Of a DNA stretch of 64,000 nt, positions 51,101 to 63,681 are shown in pieces (position 1 is the stretch's first letter; each line of letters starts with the position of its first letter). Location: NCBI RefSeq assembly GCF_901933205.1, contig NC_044572.1:36053501-36117500 (forward strand). The letters run 5' to 3'. The DNA comes from Camarhynchus parvulus. Its lineage: Eukaryota > Chordata > Aves > Passeriformes > Thraupidae. Below the pieces are notes generated by a model. That model was not told where the DNA came from. It made no database searches and saw nothing but the letters and a program-made list of their open reading frames with translations. The position numbers and the translations under genes are program-made.

Positions 51101-54100
51101 TTTGTTTAAAGATTTCAAACAAAATTTTCTTAGCTGCATTACCCACTAGATCCTAGTTTGGTGTAACTTCTAAATTTTGCAATTTACTCATTAAATTGTG
51201 TTTACTATTCCTTACCATTGGTCTTGGATTGTAGCAGAGGGTCTGCTTTGTGTGGCTCTTTTTTAAGTGCATAGACATGACACAAAAGATTTTAAGATGC
51301 TTCTATTAGCCTTCAGACAACTTTTGGACATTGACTTTTATCTAAAGGACTGATGACAGGGTGATCTTTCCCTGCTGGATGGTGCACATGGTTCTCTTCA
51401 ATACTTCATTATAATTTCTGAAGGTCTGTCTTTACAGGAAAATTAAGGAGTTGCTAGTCACATGTGATTGCATGCCCGTACCAACTTGATTCATATAGAC
51501 TCAGTAAGAATAAGTAGAGGATGGAGCACTGCTTAACCAATACATGAATTATCCACAGGACTGGACTCTACAGGAAATGTCTTGGTTACTAGCAAATCCT
51601 TAAGTCCAAAGTGCTGTATTTTGCCTCCTAACATCATTTCAGCATGGGCATGTTAGGACAGTTTCATTTTTAGGCATATGCTGAGATAATTACTTTCTGC
51701 AACAGTTACTTGACCCACTTATTGCCTTTTTTGTATCAATTTCCAAGATGAGTTTTCTAGACTAAGTTCCATGCCATTGAAAGAAACAAAATGGTGCACT
51801 AAATTAAACAGCACCTGGTTAATCTGAACAGCTGATGTGATTTAGGTATAAAGAAAATAAAAGAGAGGTAAATACTTGATATATGGAACCTTAAATTCCT
51901 TATTGGAGTAGAACTTCTCTAGACATTGTTCTGCTTTATAGTCAACAGCTACTGCCTACGTAAGTAAACAGAAAACCAAAACCAACAACAACAAAAAAAA
52001 ACCAAAAAACCAAATAAAAACCAAAAAAGGACAAAGATAGCCTTCCAAGCACCTGTCTATATGCCCACTAAATTCATCACAGATTTAAGAAGATACTAAT
52101 TCTATTCAAATCCAGTGGTCTCTAAGCCAATTTATGTTTAATACTGCTAGGTTTTTTCTTCTCAGGGTATGCAACAAAAGTCAAAATGGAAGCTTTCTTG
52201 CTTGTTTCCTTCCCAGATAAAGATAACTCCCTGTACTTCATATGGGAAGCACATCACCTGCATCAAGGAGCATCAAAACGACAAATCTGCATTCCATCCT
52301 CACAGACATCCAGTACTGCTCATTATCATCTCAGCACATAATTATGCAGCAGGAGAGTAAAACTCTGACAAACACTTTTGACACCTCAACCAATCCTTCA
52401 TTCTGTTTATAGACTGGTCTTTAACAGTATTTACATATTAAAATCTTAAAGTCAGAAGTAAAACTAAAATACTATTTTTGACAGTTGGGAAAAGGACAAA
52501 ATCACAAGTTCATCATACTGTAATTTTTAACTTAATACATGACAAGAATCAGCACAAAAAGAAATATACATTTTTTCAACCAATGAACTAGAAAGCTTTT
52601 TGAGGAACTCAGCAATGAGGAACAGATATCTATAATTTAAGAGCACAAAAGTGTGAGTAGCCTTACTTCAAAACAGAAGAAAAAGCACCTTTTAGAGTTA
52701 AGCAGGATTTGCTTGCTGCCTGAGGTACAATACCTACTGTGATCTTCAAAGAATTGTCCTTGTTTATTTGCAAAGAGGAAGTAATTTGAATTAGAAAACC
52801 ATTGCAGTACAATTGGTATGGCAGCAGTAGCTGAGGCAATCCCTGTCTCCATCAAAATACATGGTAGCTTCCTAAAGTAGCTTCAGATGTTTCCTTCTGT
52901 CAGCTAACTTAGAAAGGTTTCCTCTTACAGTACATTTTTCATTATGCAAGACAGAATTCATATTAACATCTTCAGATGCCTGAGTCAGTCCCCAAAAGCT
53001 CTATTTAAAAATCCAGTAGAATGTATCTTGTAACTTGTGGGACCAATAGTGGACATTAAGAAGGCCTGGTCATCTGGCACTAAATCCTCAACAAGTTGTC
53101 TACTGAGAGACAAGGTGGGATTTATAGTCCGTTAAAATCTGTTTTATATATAATCCTTTGTTAAATTCAAACAGAAAAGAAGTACTGGAAATCAACAGCA
53201 GTTCCAGATACTAAGTTCATGATTAATTTGGTCCTGAACATTCAAATGAGAATTACTGCTTTGTTCAGAAAGACTTTGTATTTGCTTAGTCTTACCCATT
53301 TCTAGATACTCACTGCCAGATACTTGCTTTTTAATAGCAAGGCCAGATTTTGGTGGTTCCTCTACTACGTGCACAATACCTCCAAGTTGCTTTCATTGTA
53401 ATTGCTGTCCAATTGATTGATGACACTGGATTAAAAGCTACAGAGAAAATGCAATGGTTTTGGACCACGTCATATATTATCTCATTTTCTTTTGGTGTGA
53501 GAATCCAAAACAAACTCAGGCATCCTGCATGATCTGAGAAGCTCTCCTCAGCAATACTGATCTTTGACCTACTTTTTCTGCAGATCATAAAGATTTCTTA
53601 TTCTAAGATAGCTAGTAGGATTATTATTTTTTTTTTGATACAATGAATATGATTTATGTTCCTTTACTATACAAGTAACATCCTTTAAATTCTCCCTCCA
53701 GAGACCAATCTGATTACGCAAAAGAATACTGCCTGGTACCATAATGCCACGGGTGAGAAACTAAAACAGGTGGATGCCCCACAGCAGTGCTCACAGCAAA
53801 GCAAGTAAGAATAGCAATAGTGGAGCAGCACATCTGCTGTTGACTTCACCGTAACATAACCTTTCCAACACTACCTTCAGATCTACACTCGTGCCTGGTT
53901 CCTTGCAACTTAGTTTGCACCCTTCTCTTTTGTTTTGTATTTCTTCAGTAGCTTCCTGAGGAGAGCTTTCCTGCTGACGTGCCGGGGCAGTGGCAGCCCA
54001 AGTGCCTCTGGAGGGGCAGGGGCAGTGTCTCTGTGACCGATGGCTGCAGAGCAAAGGGGCAGCACGAGCCAGAGTCATCGCTGCCAGTGCTGAGCTAAGG

Positions 54101-57100
54101 TCACCATGAAACATTTACACTCACTTCTGCACGTGCTTTACTGTCTGCTGGATATGTGCTTAGGAAGAGTTTGCTTTCCCACTATAATACCGCCATCAGT
54201 GTTATGATGCAGAAACTGGTGAGTATATGCCAAGATTTAATTTTTGTTCTTAAATAAAGCTTTTTATCCTTATACCTTGTCATTATCTTTCTGTGTATTA
54301 TTTCTATACAACTGCATCATATTTATATTTACGTGATCTGGCTGTACTTATTGCATGCAGTTCCATGAGAAATTCATTTGGTGCAATATAATTCTCCCTC
54401 AGTACATAAAATAAAATAAAATAAAATAAAATAAAATAAAATAAAATAAAATAAAATAAAATAAAATAAAGTGTTAATAATATTATATTATATAACTTGA
54501 TTCATACAGACTCATACATAATAATAATATTATGTGGGACATTTCCAAATGATTAATCTTTCCAGCGAAATGTAAAAGAAGTTGCCTACTACAAATTCCT
54601 TTAAATGGAAGATAATGTCCTAAACTACAGGTATATAAAGACTTTTCTCAAGCCCTGTCCCTTCTCAAGCTGAGAGCCTAACCTGTTTAATTTGTCCCTG
54701 CAAGCACTGGCCACTGTGGAAAATGCAGTATCATTTTGCAATATTTTTTACTTTAACTTGAATTAGATGTAAGGGTCAAAGAAATTAACATCAGAGTACC
54801 AGTTAATCTAGGACATTAATCATTGTTAACTCCTCTAATTTTAAAATTAAACTGAATATTCAATCTGTCAACCCTTTGGAATACCCGATCTTTATGTTCA
54901 ATCCTAGCAATTTTTTCTTTTTGTTTAGAGAAAGGTTTATTATCAGGAAGCATGTCACTGAACTATTAATGTAATCAATTCCATTTTATTTTCAAACCAT
55001 TCTTGTACTTGACTTTACAAAGTACAAAATTAGGTATGATTAGATAATTATTATAGTTTGGTTAGACTATTCACAGTACTACCAGGAGAGTGAAACAACA
55101 TTACTCTGCAAAACATTATCTTGGGGTGCAGGCTAGAGACAAGGCAAAGAAAGAAGACTAAGGAATGATAAGGCAAAAACCCTTTATCTCTGTATTGCTG
55201 GTTCCATTTCAGCTGATATTAATAGCAGCTGAATAATTATCAGAGGGACAAGCCGTGCTGACTGCAAGTGAATGAAAGTGCAGTCTCAAAATTTCCAAAT
55301 ACAGCAACTCCTGTGCTAAGGCTGCTGCTGTCTGTGACATCAACTTGAACTTCCAGAGCATGGAAGTATGGCACAGCCAGGACCCAGTATACCTTGCTGA
55401 ACCTAAATGGGTTCCTTCCCCCATCAACAATGGAATGAGACAGCCAGGGAATGTGAAGTCTGTTCATTGCTGCACTCTGGAAGAGAAGGCAATCTACTGC
55501 TTTGAGCTAAAACTTCAAAACTGGGCAGCAACCAAAATTAATGAGTTGTACCACCCATACTGAAATGCCTTGGTCTTGCAAGCAGGTAAGCATAATTTCA
55601 GGGAGTGTATATTCACATTTTATTGTAAAGGACAGTTTCTGAACATGGGAATGTACATCCAGCTGGAATACCTGACCACCCAGCAGAACAAGTCTTGGTA
55701 GTGTTTGAAAAATAAAAAGAAGCATTTGAAAACACCAAAGGATGGAATCAACTGTATAAAAATGCAAAGAAGTGTTTTTGTGTTGCCCCAGAAGGTTATA
55801 GAAGGATGCAAAGTATAAAATGCTACAATTTTAAATAAGTGAACTTTATAACTTGTGCAAATTAGGGTAGACTGCTACTAAATACAGGCCTTTCATGTTG
55901 ATCTAGGAACGCCATAATATCTTTTGAGCAAAGTTCCCAGTCTTCCTTCTACCATTTGTATATTTTATGAGTGGTATCAAGGCTGACAGATGAATATTTA
56001 TTGTTGTTAAATCTTCAGCAAAACAATAAACCTTAACAAAAAAATCAGATGAATTCTGCAGCTTAGTTAGGTTAAGCAATTATTGATAAACAATGTTGTT
56101 TAAGAAATGCTGTTTCTAGTTCAAGAAATGTTAAATACAGGAAAAGATACAGTGTCTCAGACTTTCAGTGGGCTCACTACTGGAAATTACTACTCTGAAG
56201 AGTTCAGACATCATTAAAGGTGAGAATAACACAACACAGTCATGCCCCTTTCCCTTTCTTTTTCTCCTGTCTATATCAAATCAGGAATCAGAGAAGGATA
56301 TGACCTCACAGGTAACCTACTTTCCTCTTCTACCAATGCAGACTCCGTCTTTATGATATCACCCATTCTGAGAGCTTTTCAAAGCCTGTTTTTAAAACAT
56401 TCTGATGGCTTTTCCTTTGTTAATTTTAATATATTATTTTACAGTCTAACAGCTCCCTGTTAGTAAGGTTTTCCTGATAGTCAGCCTGAAGCTCTCTCTC
56501 ATAATTCATTCTCTTAACTGTAAATTTCTTTATTCAGATTCAGTTCTATTTATGCCACATCAGACTGAATCATTCTTCTGTTATTATAATATTATGTTTA
56601 GAGCTAAAATATAATTTTTTCTTCCAATTATTTCTCTTACTGAAAGGCAAAATCTTAAACTGACGTGAATACCTACATTTCAAACTATTTTTGCCCCAAA
56701 ATATTTGTTTGCAAATTTCTGAAGTTTAACTTATTTTATTCTCTCTTTGTTTTCACAAGTCTTCATAAATGAAACAATGTATTTTTGTTTCCCTTGATAT
56801 TTATACAGTCTACTTATTCATTACTACCCCTGAAGTTTATCAGGGATGTTTGCTTTCTCTTCCAACTAGTGAAGATATTAACAAAATACACTATGCAAAA
56901 AATATTGTAATAGGACAATCTGTCCTCTCTGTATTTGAGTTTACTTGGCCTGTTCCCCCACCCCCCAAAAGGTAACTCATACCTATAAAGTGTATTTAAG
57001 TAAGATTTGTAGAATCACATTTATCTTCCTAATGTAAGCTCAACTCTTCTCTTGAGAGTATACTATGTTACAGTAACATCAAATTAGACTTTAGTGTTAA

Positions 57101-58080
57101 GTATTGCAGCTATGGCCTGACATTTACAGTCACCTTTCCCTTCCCTTTCTCTATTTCCTATTCAGTTGTTAAAATCCACAACTGCATTTAGAAATTCACA
57201 CCTATAACTTTTTTTTTAATTTAAGGCAAAATCAATCTTACTTTAAATCACTGAAAAAAATTTAAAAAGTGTCATTTTCTCTATCCCTGCAAAGGCATAT
57301 ATGGCTTTCCAACTCCTTAAGGAATTATCAAAATTAATCAAATTTCTAGAATCCCAGACAATGAAGGCAAGATTCTTCTTGAAAACCATGGTCATCTCAC
57401 CATTGCTCATGGTTCACAGAAATTACACACTCTGTGTTGAGCCAGACTGACTACAGCAGCTATAAATATTTTGGATTCAGTGAGGCACAAACGCATAGAT
57501 AAGGCCACATCCAAATCACACCTGGCCCAATAAGCCCCCCTGGAATGGGGGTATTCAATACACAATCAGCTGACTGGATATGAAGCAGCTTCATGGAAAA
57601 GGGAATACTTGGGCTGACTCTGTACACACACAATTTGTTATACCTATGCCTTTACTCTTAACATACCACTCGCCCTGTATTACCAGCATCCAAAACCCCA
57701 TACACAATAGGGAAAAGTTCACTGATGTTAAATTGGTGATAAAATGAAGTAAATAAATCACTCAATGCTAATAGTTTTTTATGTCCTATTATCCCATGTG
57801 TTCTTACAGGAGAACTCTGCATTTTATTTGGAAAGTACAGGAATCTTCATCAGGGTTTCTAATATGCAGCTGAATGGACTTTATCTGCACTGGAAATGCC
57901 AGTGTCACAGCTGCAGCAGTAGGGTGGCATTTAATGCTGCAAAACAAGTAAGTTCTAAGAGTTAACTACTTCTTTTCAGTCCCATTCCTCTAATCCAAAA
58001 TTTAAGGGGAAAAAATTTCCTAATATAGTGAAGCAAAACCCGCAAGGAATTAAATTAAATAATGATTTGCAAACACTTAC
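48121..58080 (-). other. TBC1D5: Giant TBC1D5 intron, 5' part
   Basis: This is AT-rich intron up to the exon C donor. It contains a GC-richer patch at 53920-54115 with an unidentified 107-codon minus-strand frame, the (ATAAA)13 tract at 54406-54470, and a C/G hairpin at 57536-57551 (CCCCC-TGGAAT-GGGGG). Open frames at 55.3 and 56.2 kb are not recognisable proteins. No further exon of TBC1D5 was seen, and the exon C to exon D splice is in phase without one. Confidence 0.75.
54406..54470. repeat. (ATAAA)13 pentanucleotide microsatellite
   Basis: Thirteen uninterrupted copies of ATAAA occupy 65 bases. Perfect purity indicates a young and probably polymorphic tract. It supplies many AATAAA hexamers on the plus strand only, so it does not affect polyadenylation of the minus-strand gene. 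Confidence 0.98.
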
Positions 58081-58253
58081 AGTCCATAAATCTGTGGAGC
58101 AATTTCCAGTCGGTTCAGATGCATGTACAGCTCAATATCATGTTTCTTCAGCAGATGATCCTGAATTTGATTTACTTTTGCTACAATAGCAATAGATGGC
58201 CCCAAGTCCTGTGGCCTTGCAAAGGGCATAGGTGTTATCATCACATCTTTCTC
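58081..58253 (-). CDS. TBC1D5: TBC1D5 coding exon C (FARPQDLGP ... APQIYG)
   Basis: This minus-strand exon of 173 bp has acceptor CTGTATCTGCAG and donor GTAAGTGTTTG. It starts in phase 0 with EKDVMITPMPFARPQDLGPS, continues IAIVAKVNQIQDHLLKKHDI, then ELYMHLNRLEIAPQIYG, and ends with two bases of the Leu codon finished by exon D. KHDIELYMHL and EIAPQIYG are hallmark TBC1D5 TBC-domain segments. The first residues (EKDV) differ from the GKET-like start I remember in mammals, which is plausible divergence at an exon edge. There is no stop or frameshift. The following intron is 41.6 kb. Confidence 0.97.
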
Positions 58254-61200
58254 CTGCAGATACAGATAACAGGGTGAAAAACAGAACAAACCATGAAGCC
58301 TTACTATCTAAAGGGATTGTGTACAGGAGATTTCATTTGTTGCAAACACTGACTTCCAAATAAACATAGTAATAACTCATTTATTTTACAGCAGAAGAGG
58401 AATCTCAAGCATCCACTTCTGTGGAAGGTATTGTGGGATTCCCTTTCCCAGGAGTGCCAAGGAGTGCCCGTCATTCTGCACATCAATTTTTACGTGCATG
58501 CTTTACTTTTCATGCTCTAAGTGTTGACAGCTTTATTTTAGCTTTAATATCAGCAGTCTGAGTCAGTCCAGAATAAAGCAGATGAATGGTAACTCAGTAG
58601 ATAATATATGCCCTCAGAGGACAATAAATTGCATACTGAATAGGAAGTAACTTATTTTCAAACAATCCTTTCTAAACAGGCTTTCCTAGCACAGAAAATC
58701 TGGTGGTTTTACCTTAAAACCTACACAGCTTTGATAAAGCATCAGAAACTTCTAAAGGAAAAAAGAAATAGAACATTGAGACAGCAGTTGGTTGGACCTG
58801 AGGGCTGTGCAAACTATGCCATGAGCTACAACACAACACACCCCAAGTGAAAACCAGTGGAGTATTAGCATCCTTGAAAACGAACTGCATTAAATTCATT
58901 CTTCTTGCAAAAGAGTGAAGTATTATTGAAAAAGAGACAGAATGCTAGAAAGAAATGCAGCAAGTAATGAATTGCACTGAATAGGAAACATATAAGAAGG
59001 AGAACCAAAAGTAAAAAAGGAGAAGTCAAACCTATCAAGAGAAAGACAGGAGGGCAGAGAAATGGAGAAATTATCTGTTAGGAACAATGTTAAGGTTATA
59101 AAACAGGGAAAATTGGAACAGAAAGAAGAGAAGAATTTTGTAATGACTTTGCCACAATCTGTCATCATGACCTCTGACCCAAAAGCTTCACTTTGAAAAA
59201 ACAGTTGCTGTTTTTCTACACTTTTGCTCACTATATTGATAGAGAATCATTATCCAGCTCAAAGGGTTAATGATTTCAGGAGGCTTCATTGCACTTTACA
59301 TTGTTTATATACAAATTCACTTGTTTCAATATTATGAAAAGAGAATTATTTTTAACATTCAATAACAAAGAAAGTTTATTTTTGCTGTGTAAGCTATTCC
59401 CAGTGTCATTTCCTATGGTTATTTCAAAATCACTTACAACATGGTTTAACATAAAAATGGGCAGTGAACATTTAATAATGTCTGCCAAAGAGTCTATTTT
59501 TGTGTTTGCTTGAAGTACCTTTTCTTAATTATTCGATTTCTGTACTGCAGAAAATATGGTAGGATGTTGAGCAGTGATTTCAGGTAATATGTTTCTATTT
59601 AAGGACCTGATTGATTATAAATTGTATCTTAAAATCTGCTTAATTGTTGCTTTGCTATGGCAATTACAGCGAAGGGACTGATCTGTCTATTATAGTGTGG
59701 TAGTTTAACCATGGTATTGTGGTACCAAGACATATTCATTTAAGATACTCCAGCAAATCACTTGACAAAAGCTCCCTCAGACTGTCAAATGAAGCTCACT
59801 GACATAGGTTGTATTTATTCAAAATCTTTGCTATTCTAACAAACAGGAATTTAAAATAAAACATCTAGTGTCTTAGAGGCCAATAGGCAATGCTGTTACT
59901 TAGTTAAATACCAAAGTTCTTCACAGCTACAGATACATTAAGAAATGATATTTCTCCTACCTTATTTTTAAAATTATTCTAGTAAATTCTTTCTTACCAA
60001 GCTGGGCAGCATTCTTTGTACTCCAAATTTTATTTCTGCATTGTATGGTTATTTCCTATAATTTCACTATTTTCTTGATCATATGCAAGAATGCAAAATA
60101 TTGAAAATATTTTAGGTATCCACTAATATTCTTCTATACAGAAAACCACTCTTAAAGCCTGATATAGTAATATTGTCTTAATGCTAAATGTCAGTCTATA
60201 TTAATTTTCTTCATAAACATATGGATTTATCTTTGAAACCAATCATAAAAGTTCGTAACTCTGTGTATTTGTAGACTGTGCATATTCTGTCATTTGGCAC
60301 ACATCTGGGGTATAAACTTTATTGTGATTTATTCAAACTGACTTTAACTTCAGCTTCACCACTTCATGCATTCAGAGCTCTGATGACTTGGAAGACCTGT
60401 GTTTTTAAGCTTTTCTTTATTATAGGTATAAAACCTTATGTGGAAAGCTCAACATCAGAATCCCTCTGCTTACATCAACTTGTAATATGAAAAGACTAGC
60501 TATTACTCAGTTTAGTCTTTACACCATTAGTCGTCTGTGGGTTTCAAGCCATCTTTACAAAATTACAAGACAGATTATTAAACCTTGGCTCAAGTGACGA
60601 AAGATGGTGAATATCAAAAACTAATGCAAGCTTCCACTGTGCCAAAATTGGAGTTATTTGTCACTTGCAGCATTTGTGCACCTTGGCATAATGCAGCACT
60701 GACACATTGCTGACTGTCAGACTGACTGACTATCAAACATGGCTAAGTGTATCCAATAGTATAAGCTGGCTTGCTTTTTCTAAAAGCAGGAGATAAGTAA
60801 ATGGTATCCATCAAAATGCAGTTTATCAGCATCTCAGAAATTAACCCTATTAACAGAAATCTTCAAGGCATGACAGAATCTGTGAGGCAGCAGCTGCAGC
60901 CAATAACTCAGCCTTGCCTGTCCATGCCTCCGGATTCCGTGTACTCCACCAAGAAGCTCGATGGAAGACTAGAGTGCAACAAAGTCATGTCTGTTTTCTC
61001 CTCTCATGCAATTTGGTTGAGAAAATGACAATACCTCTAGTCAGTTGAAATTGCTCCAAAAATCACATAGCTGGTGTGAAACAAACAGCCCAAACAGAAA
61101 GATGCTCAAATAAACTAATAAAACCAAGCCGCCAAAATGTTTAACTAGAAATGACTCACAGTGCTTGTGCCTAAGCCAAGTGGACAACACAATACTGTGC

Positions 61201-63467
61201 TCCTGCTTGTACTCACTACATTATTATTTGCCATGTGAGAGAAAACATAAATTTTCTTTTTGTGAGTCTTCAGGTCTTGCAAAAAGATTTGAGTGCATGT
61301 GTTTAGTCATCTATTAGTAACATCTATGAAACATAAACGATCAATACTAAAAGAATGTGGTTCACAATAGAAAGAAAAAATGAGGGACGGCTCAGAGTGT
61401 GCTGTACTGTTTATAGGAGAGCACCAGATTCACCCCTAAGAACAGTTCAAATATGAATACCAGTGAAATGCAGCTGAAAACTTCAGCAAAGTATAAGGAA
61501 CAGAGTCATCAAGTGCTGTAACAAAACATTACCTACCACAACACGAACTGGAATGGCTGGTAGTCGATACTAATACAATTTATATATTCATGCATTTAGG
61601 AAACAAATGCTACAGCAGTAAAGAGAGGCTAGGACATAGTACAAGTATAAACTGAGGACAGATTTCTCTCATTAACCACTAGGGAATGGAGTAGCTGGAG
61701 AAGTTCCTCTAATGGCAATTGGGAGTAATGGAAACAACTGTCAGAGGTTGTAAAATGTAACATGTCTCTCAGAGCACACAATTTCATTGCTTCCTTTGTG
61801 AAGATTCACACTTTACTATGTAGCTAACCCTCAAAGTCACGATTGTAAAAGGCATATGTACAAGAAAGGATTATTAAAGATTATACATGTTTGCAAAGAA
61901 CAAAAACAAACAACTAGATATTAATCCATTCACTTTGCTCTGTTAATTTTATATGCCATGAAAGGACTGCAAAGGGCAATGTAAACTTTCACCTTCTACC
62001 CAAGCACTGCAAATCTGTAAGCATACCTATTTATTCCCTGGAATAAAACTCAACCTCAGACTCTACCACCTCTGTCACAGAAACTGGAACAAATACATTT
62101 GAATACACTGAATTTTGAAAAGCTACACTCAGAGAAACACATCTCACAGCCTTGTTATTGAAATAAAAGTGCCTATGTAGTAAATTCATAAAATTTGTAT
62201 CTCATATGCTTTATCCCTAGCTACTGAAATGATATAAAAATCCAAATAATTTATAACTGTAGATAGTTTAGGCTAAGACATCAATGATCCATATATGATA
62301 AATATATAATATTTTAAATATTTAAAGGAAATAGATGGTTTTAAATGAGTCTTTGGTAAACAGTTTTTAGTTCGTTAGACTGACAAAACCACCATTCAAA
62401 CCAGTACTCCCTTATTACAGTTTGCAACTATAGGTTTAGGTGCACACATATGGACATCCATAATCAACTGAATTCTCATGAAGTTTTTGTTAACTCTAGA
62501 TATTCTCCCCATGTTCCATGCGAAAAATAGTGAAGTGAATCAAACTGAAACTAAGCTGGGCCACCAACTCTTGTAGGATATAATACACTGAAAGTCTTGG
62601 CAATACCCATAACACTGTTAATAACATTTTGCTAGAGCCTCCACACATACGTTCCATCACACAAATAGTTTTCCACAATTAAAAATAAAAGAGAAACATG
62701 AAGATGGAAAGAGACAAGAAAAGAAGCTTGCCAAAGGAAATCTTGAGCAACTGACTGAGGGAATTGTACTTTCTGCCATGAATCAAAAAATTCAGACAAG
62801 GACAAGATGGTCTCTAGAAGGTCCCTGCAAAGGAGGGTTCTGTAGAACTAAACTCAGAACACTACAAAAGCTTTTTTATGAAAGCAGCAACATACTAAAG
62901 TCAATAGTGTCCATACAGATACACCAGAGATCTGAAGGCACAGAAATTTCCTGTGTTTGAATATCCTAAGGTTAAGAAAAATGAAGGAAATGGAGTGATT
63001 ATATCAAGGAAAGATACACCCTGATATTTGACAGACAGTCTATGGGTAAAGTTTTGGTTTCAAAGCAAACTGTTTGTATACAGCTGAAAATAATTCATGC
63101 CTTAATACTCTACCTACAGGCATTTATTTAAAATAACATTTGCACGAGTTTTTGGCACATAGAAGTGAGTATGACAGGCACTCTTTCAAATGCTATGCAA
63201 GGACATCACTTATATACAGAAAAATCTGTGTCTGTACACTTGCCTTTTGATTACCAACTGATCTTTCAACAGATAGAAACTCTCACCTGAAGACACTCCA
63301 CAAGTGCTTACGACCAAATTCTGAAGAACCTTTAAAGACTGTAAACTTGTTTGAGACTGCTGTAACCAAGTTAAGAAATGTCTAGCAGCTAGCTTTAAAG
63401 AACATCAATCATATTAAAATCACATTTGGTTAAAAGCACAGTAAGTAAATTTTAAAGCAATATTTAC
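58254..63467 (-). other. TBC1D5: TBC1D5 intron between exons B and C (5.2 kb)
   Basis: The intron is bounded by donor GTAAATATTGC at 63467 and acceptor CTGCAG at 58254 on the minus strand. The donor is a weaker GTAAAT form. The intron is AT-rich, with two stretches of higher complexity at about 59630-59720 (TTGCTATGGCAATTACAGCG and a TTTAACCATGG segment) and 60590-60740 that might be conserved. No repeat family or gene is recognised. The small open frames are not protein-like. Confidence 0.8.
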
Positions 63468-63537
63468 CTTCTGACTGTCATGCTCAAAAGTTGAAAACCA
63501 ATGTTCTGCTGTTTTCATAAGACGCGTGAACATTGCA
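63468..63537 (-). CDS. TBC1D5: TBC1D5 coding exon B (AMFTRLMKTAEHWFSTFEHD)
   Basis: This minus-strand exon of 70 bp has acceptor GTTCCCTTTCAG and donor GTAAAT. Its first T completes the Tyr codon from exon A. It then reads AMFTRLMKTAEHWFSTFEHD followed by SQK, ending in phase 0. The ...AE.WFSTFEHD.QK string is the TBC1D5 form of a mid-domain helix. The neighbouring exons fit in frame on both sides, which supports this small exon strongly. Confidence 0.95.
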
Positions 63538-63630
63538 CTGAAAGGGAACAACCCAGAAACTTGGTGTTAAATAATGGGGTCAATTACAAATAAGAGCAAA
63601 TTAAATGTAAAGAAACTTGTTAAAACTTAC
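63538..63630 (-). other. TBC1D5: Short TBC1D5 intron between exons A and B (93 bp)
   Basis: The intron runs from donor GTAAGTTTTAAC to acceptor CCCTTTCAG on the minus strand. At 93 bp it is close to the minimal size for vertebrate introns, in contrast with the other introns of this gene. Exons on both sides splice in frame (DA-Y-AMF). Confidence 0.93.
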
Positions 63631-63681
63631 TAGGCATCATGTTCCAGATATTCAGGATTCAAAAGAACTTTCATTTCCTCA
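63631..63681 (-). CDS. TBC1D5: TBC1D5 coding exon A (EEMKVLLNPEYLEHDA)
   Basis: This minus-strand exon of 51 bp has acceptor TTGCTTTTTTCAG and donor GTAAGTTTTAAC. It starts with the third base of a split codon (most likely the last base of Ala). It then reads EEMKVLLNPEYLEHDA and ends with two bases of the Tyr codon completed by exon B. LNPEYLEHDAY is a TBC1D5-typical string in the TBC domain. The next upstream exon is beyond the window. Confidence 0.94.

Noticed and set aside
16444..58080. A missing TBC1D5 exon within the 41.6 kb intron
   Set aside because: Exon C and exon D join in phase across the continuous APQIYGL-RWVRLLF segment known in the family, so no coding exon is needed between them.
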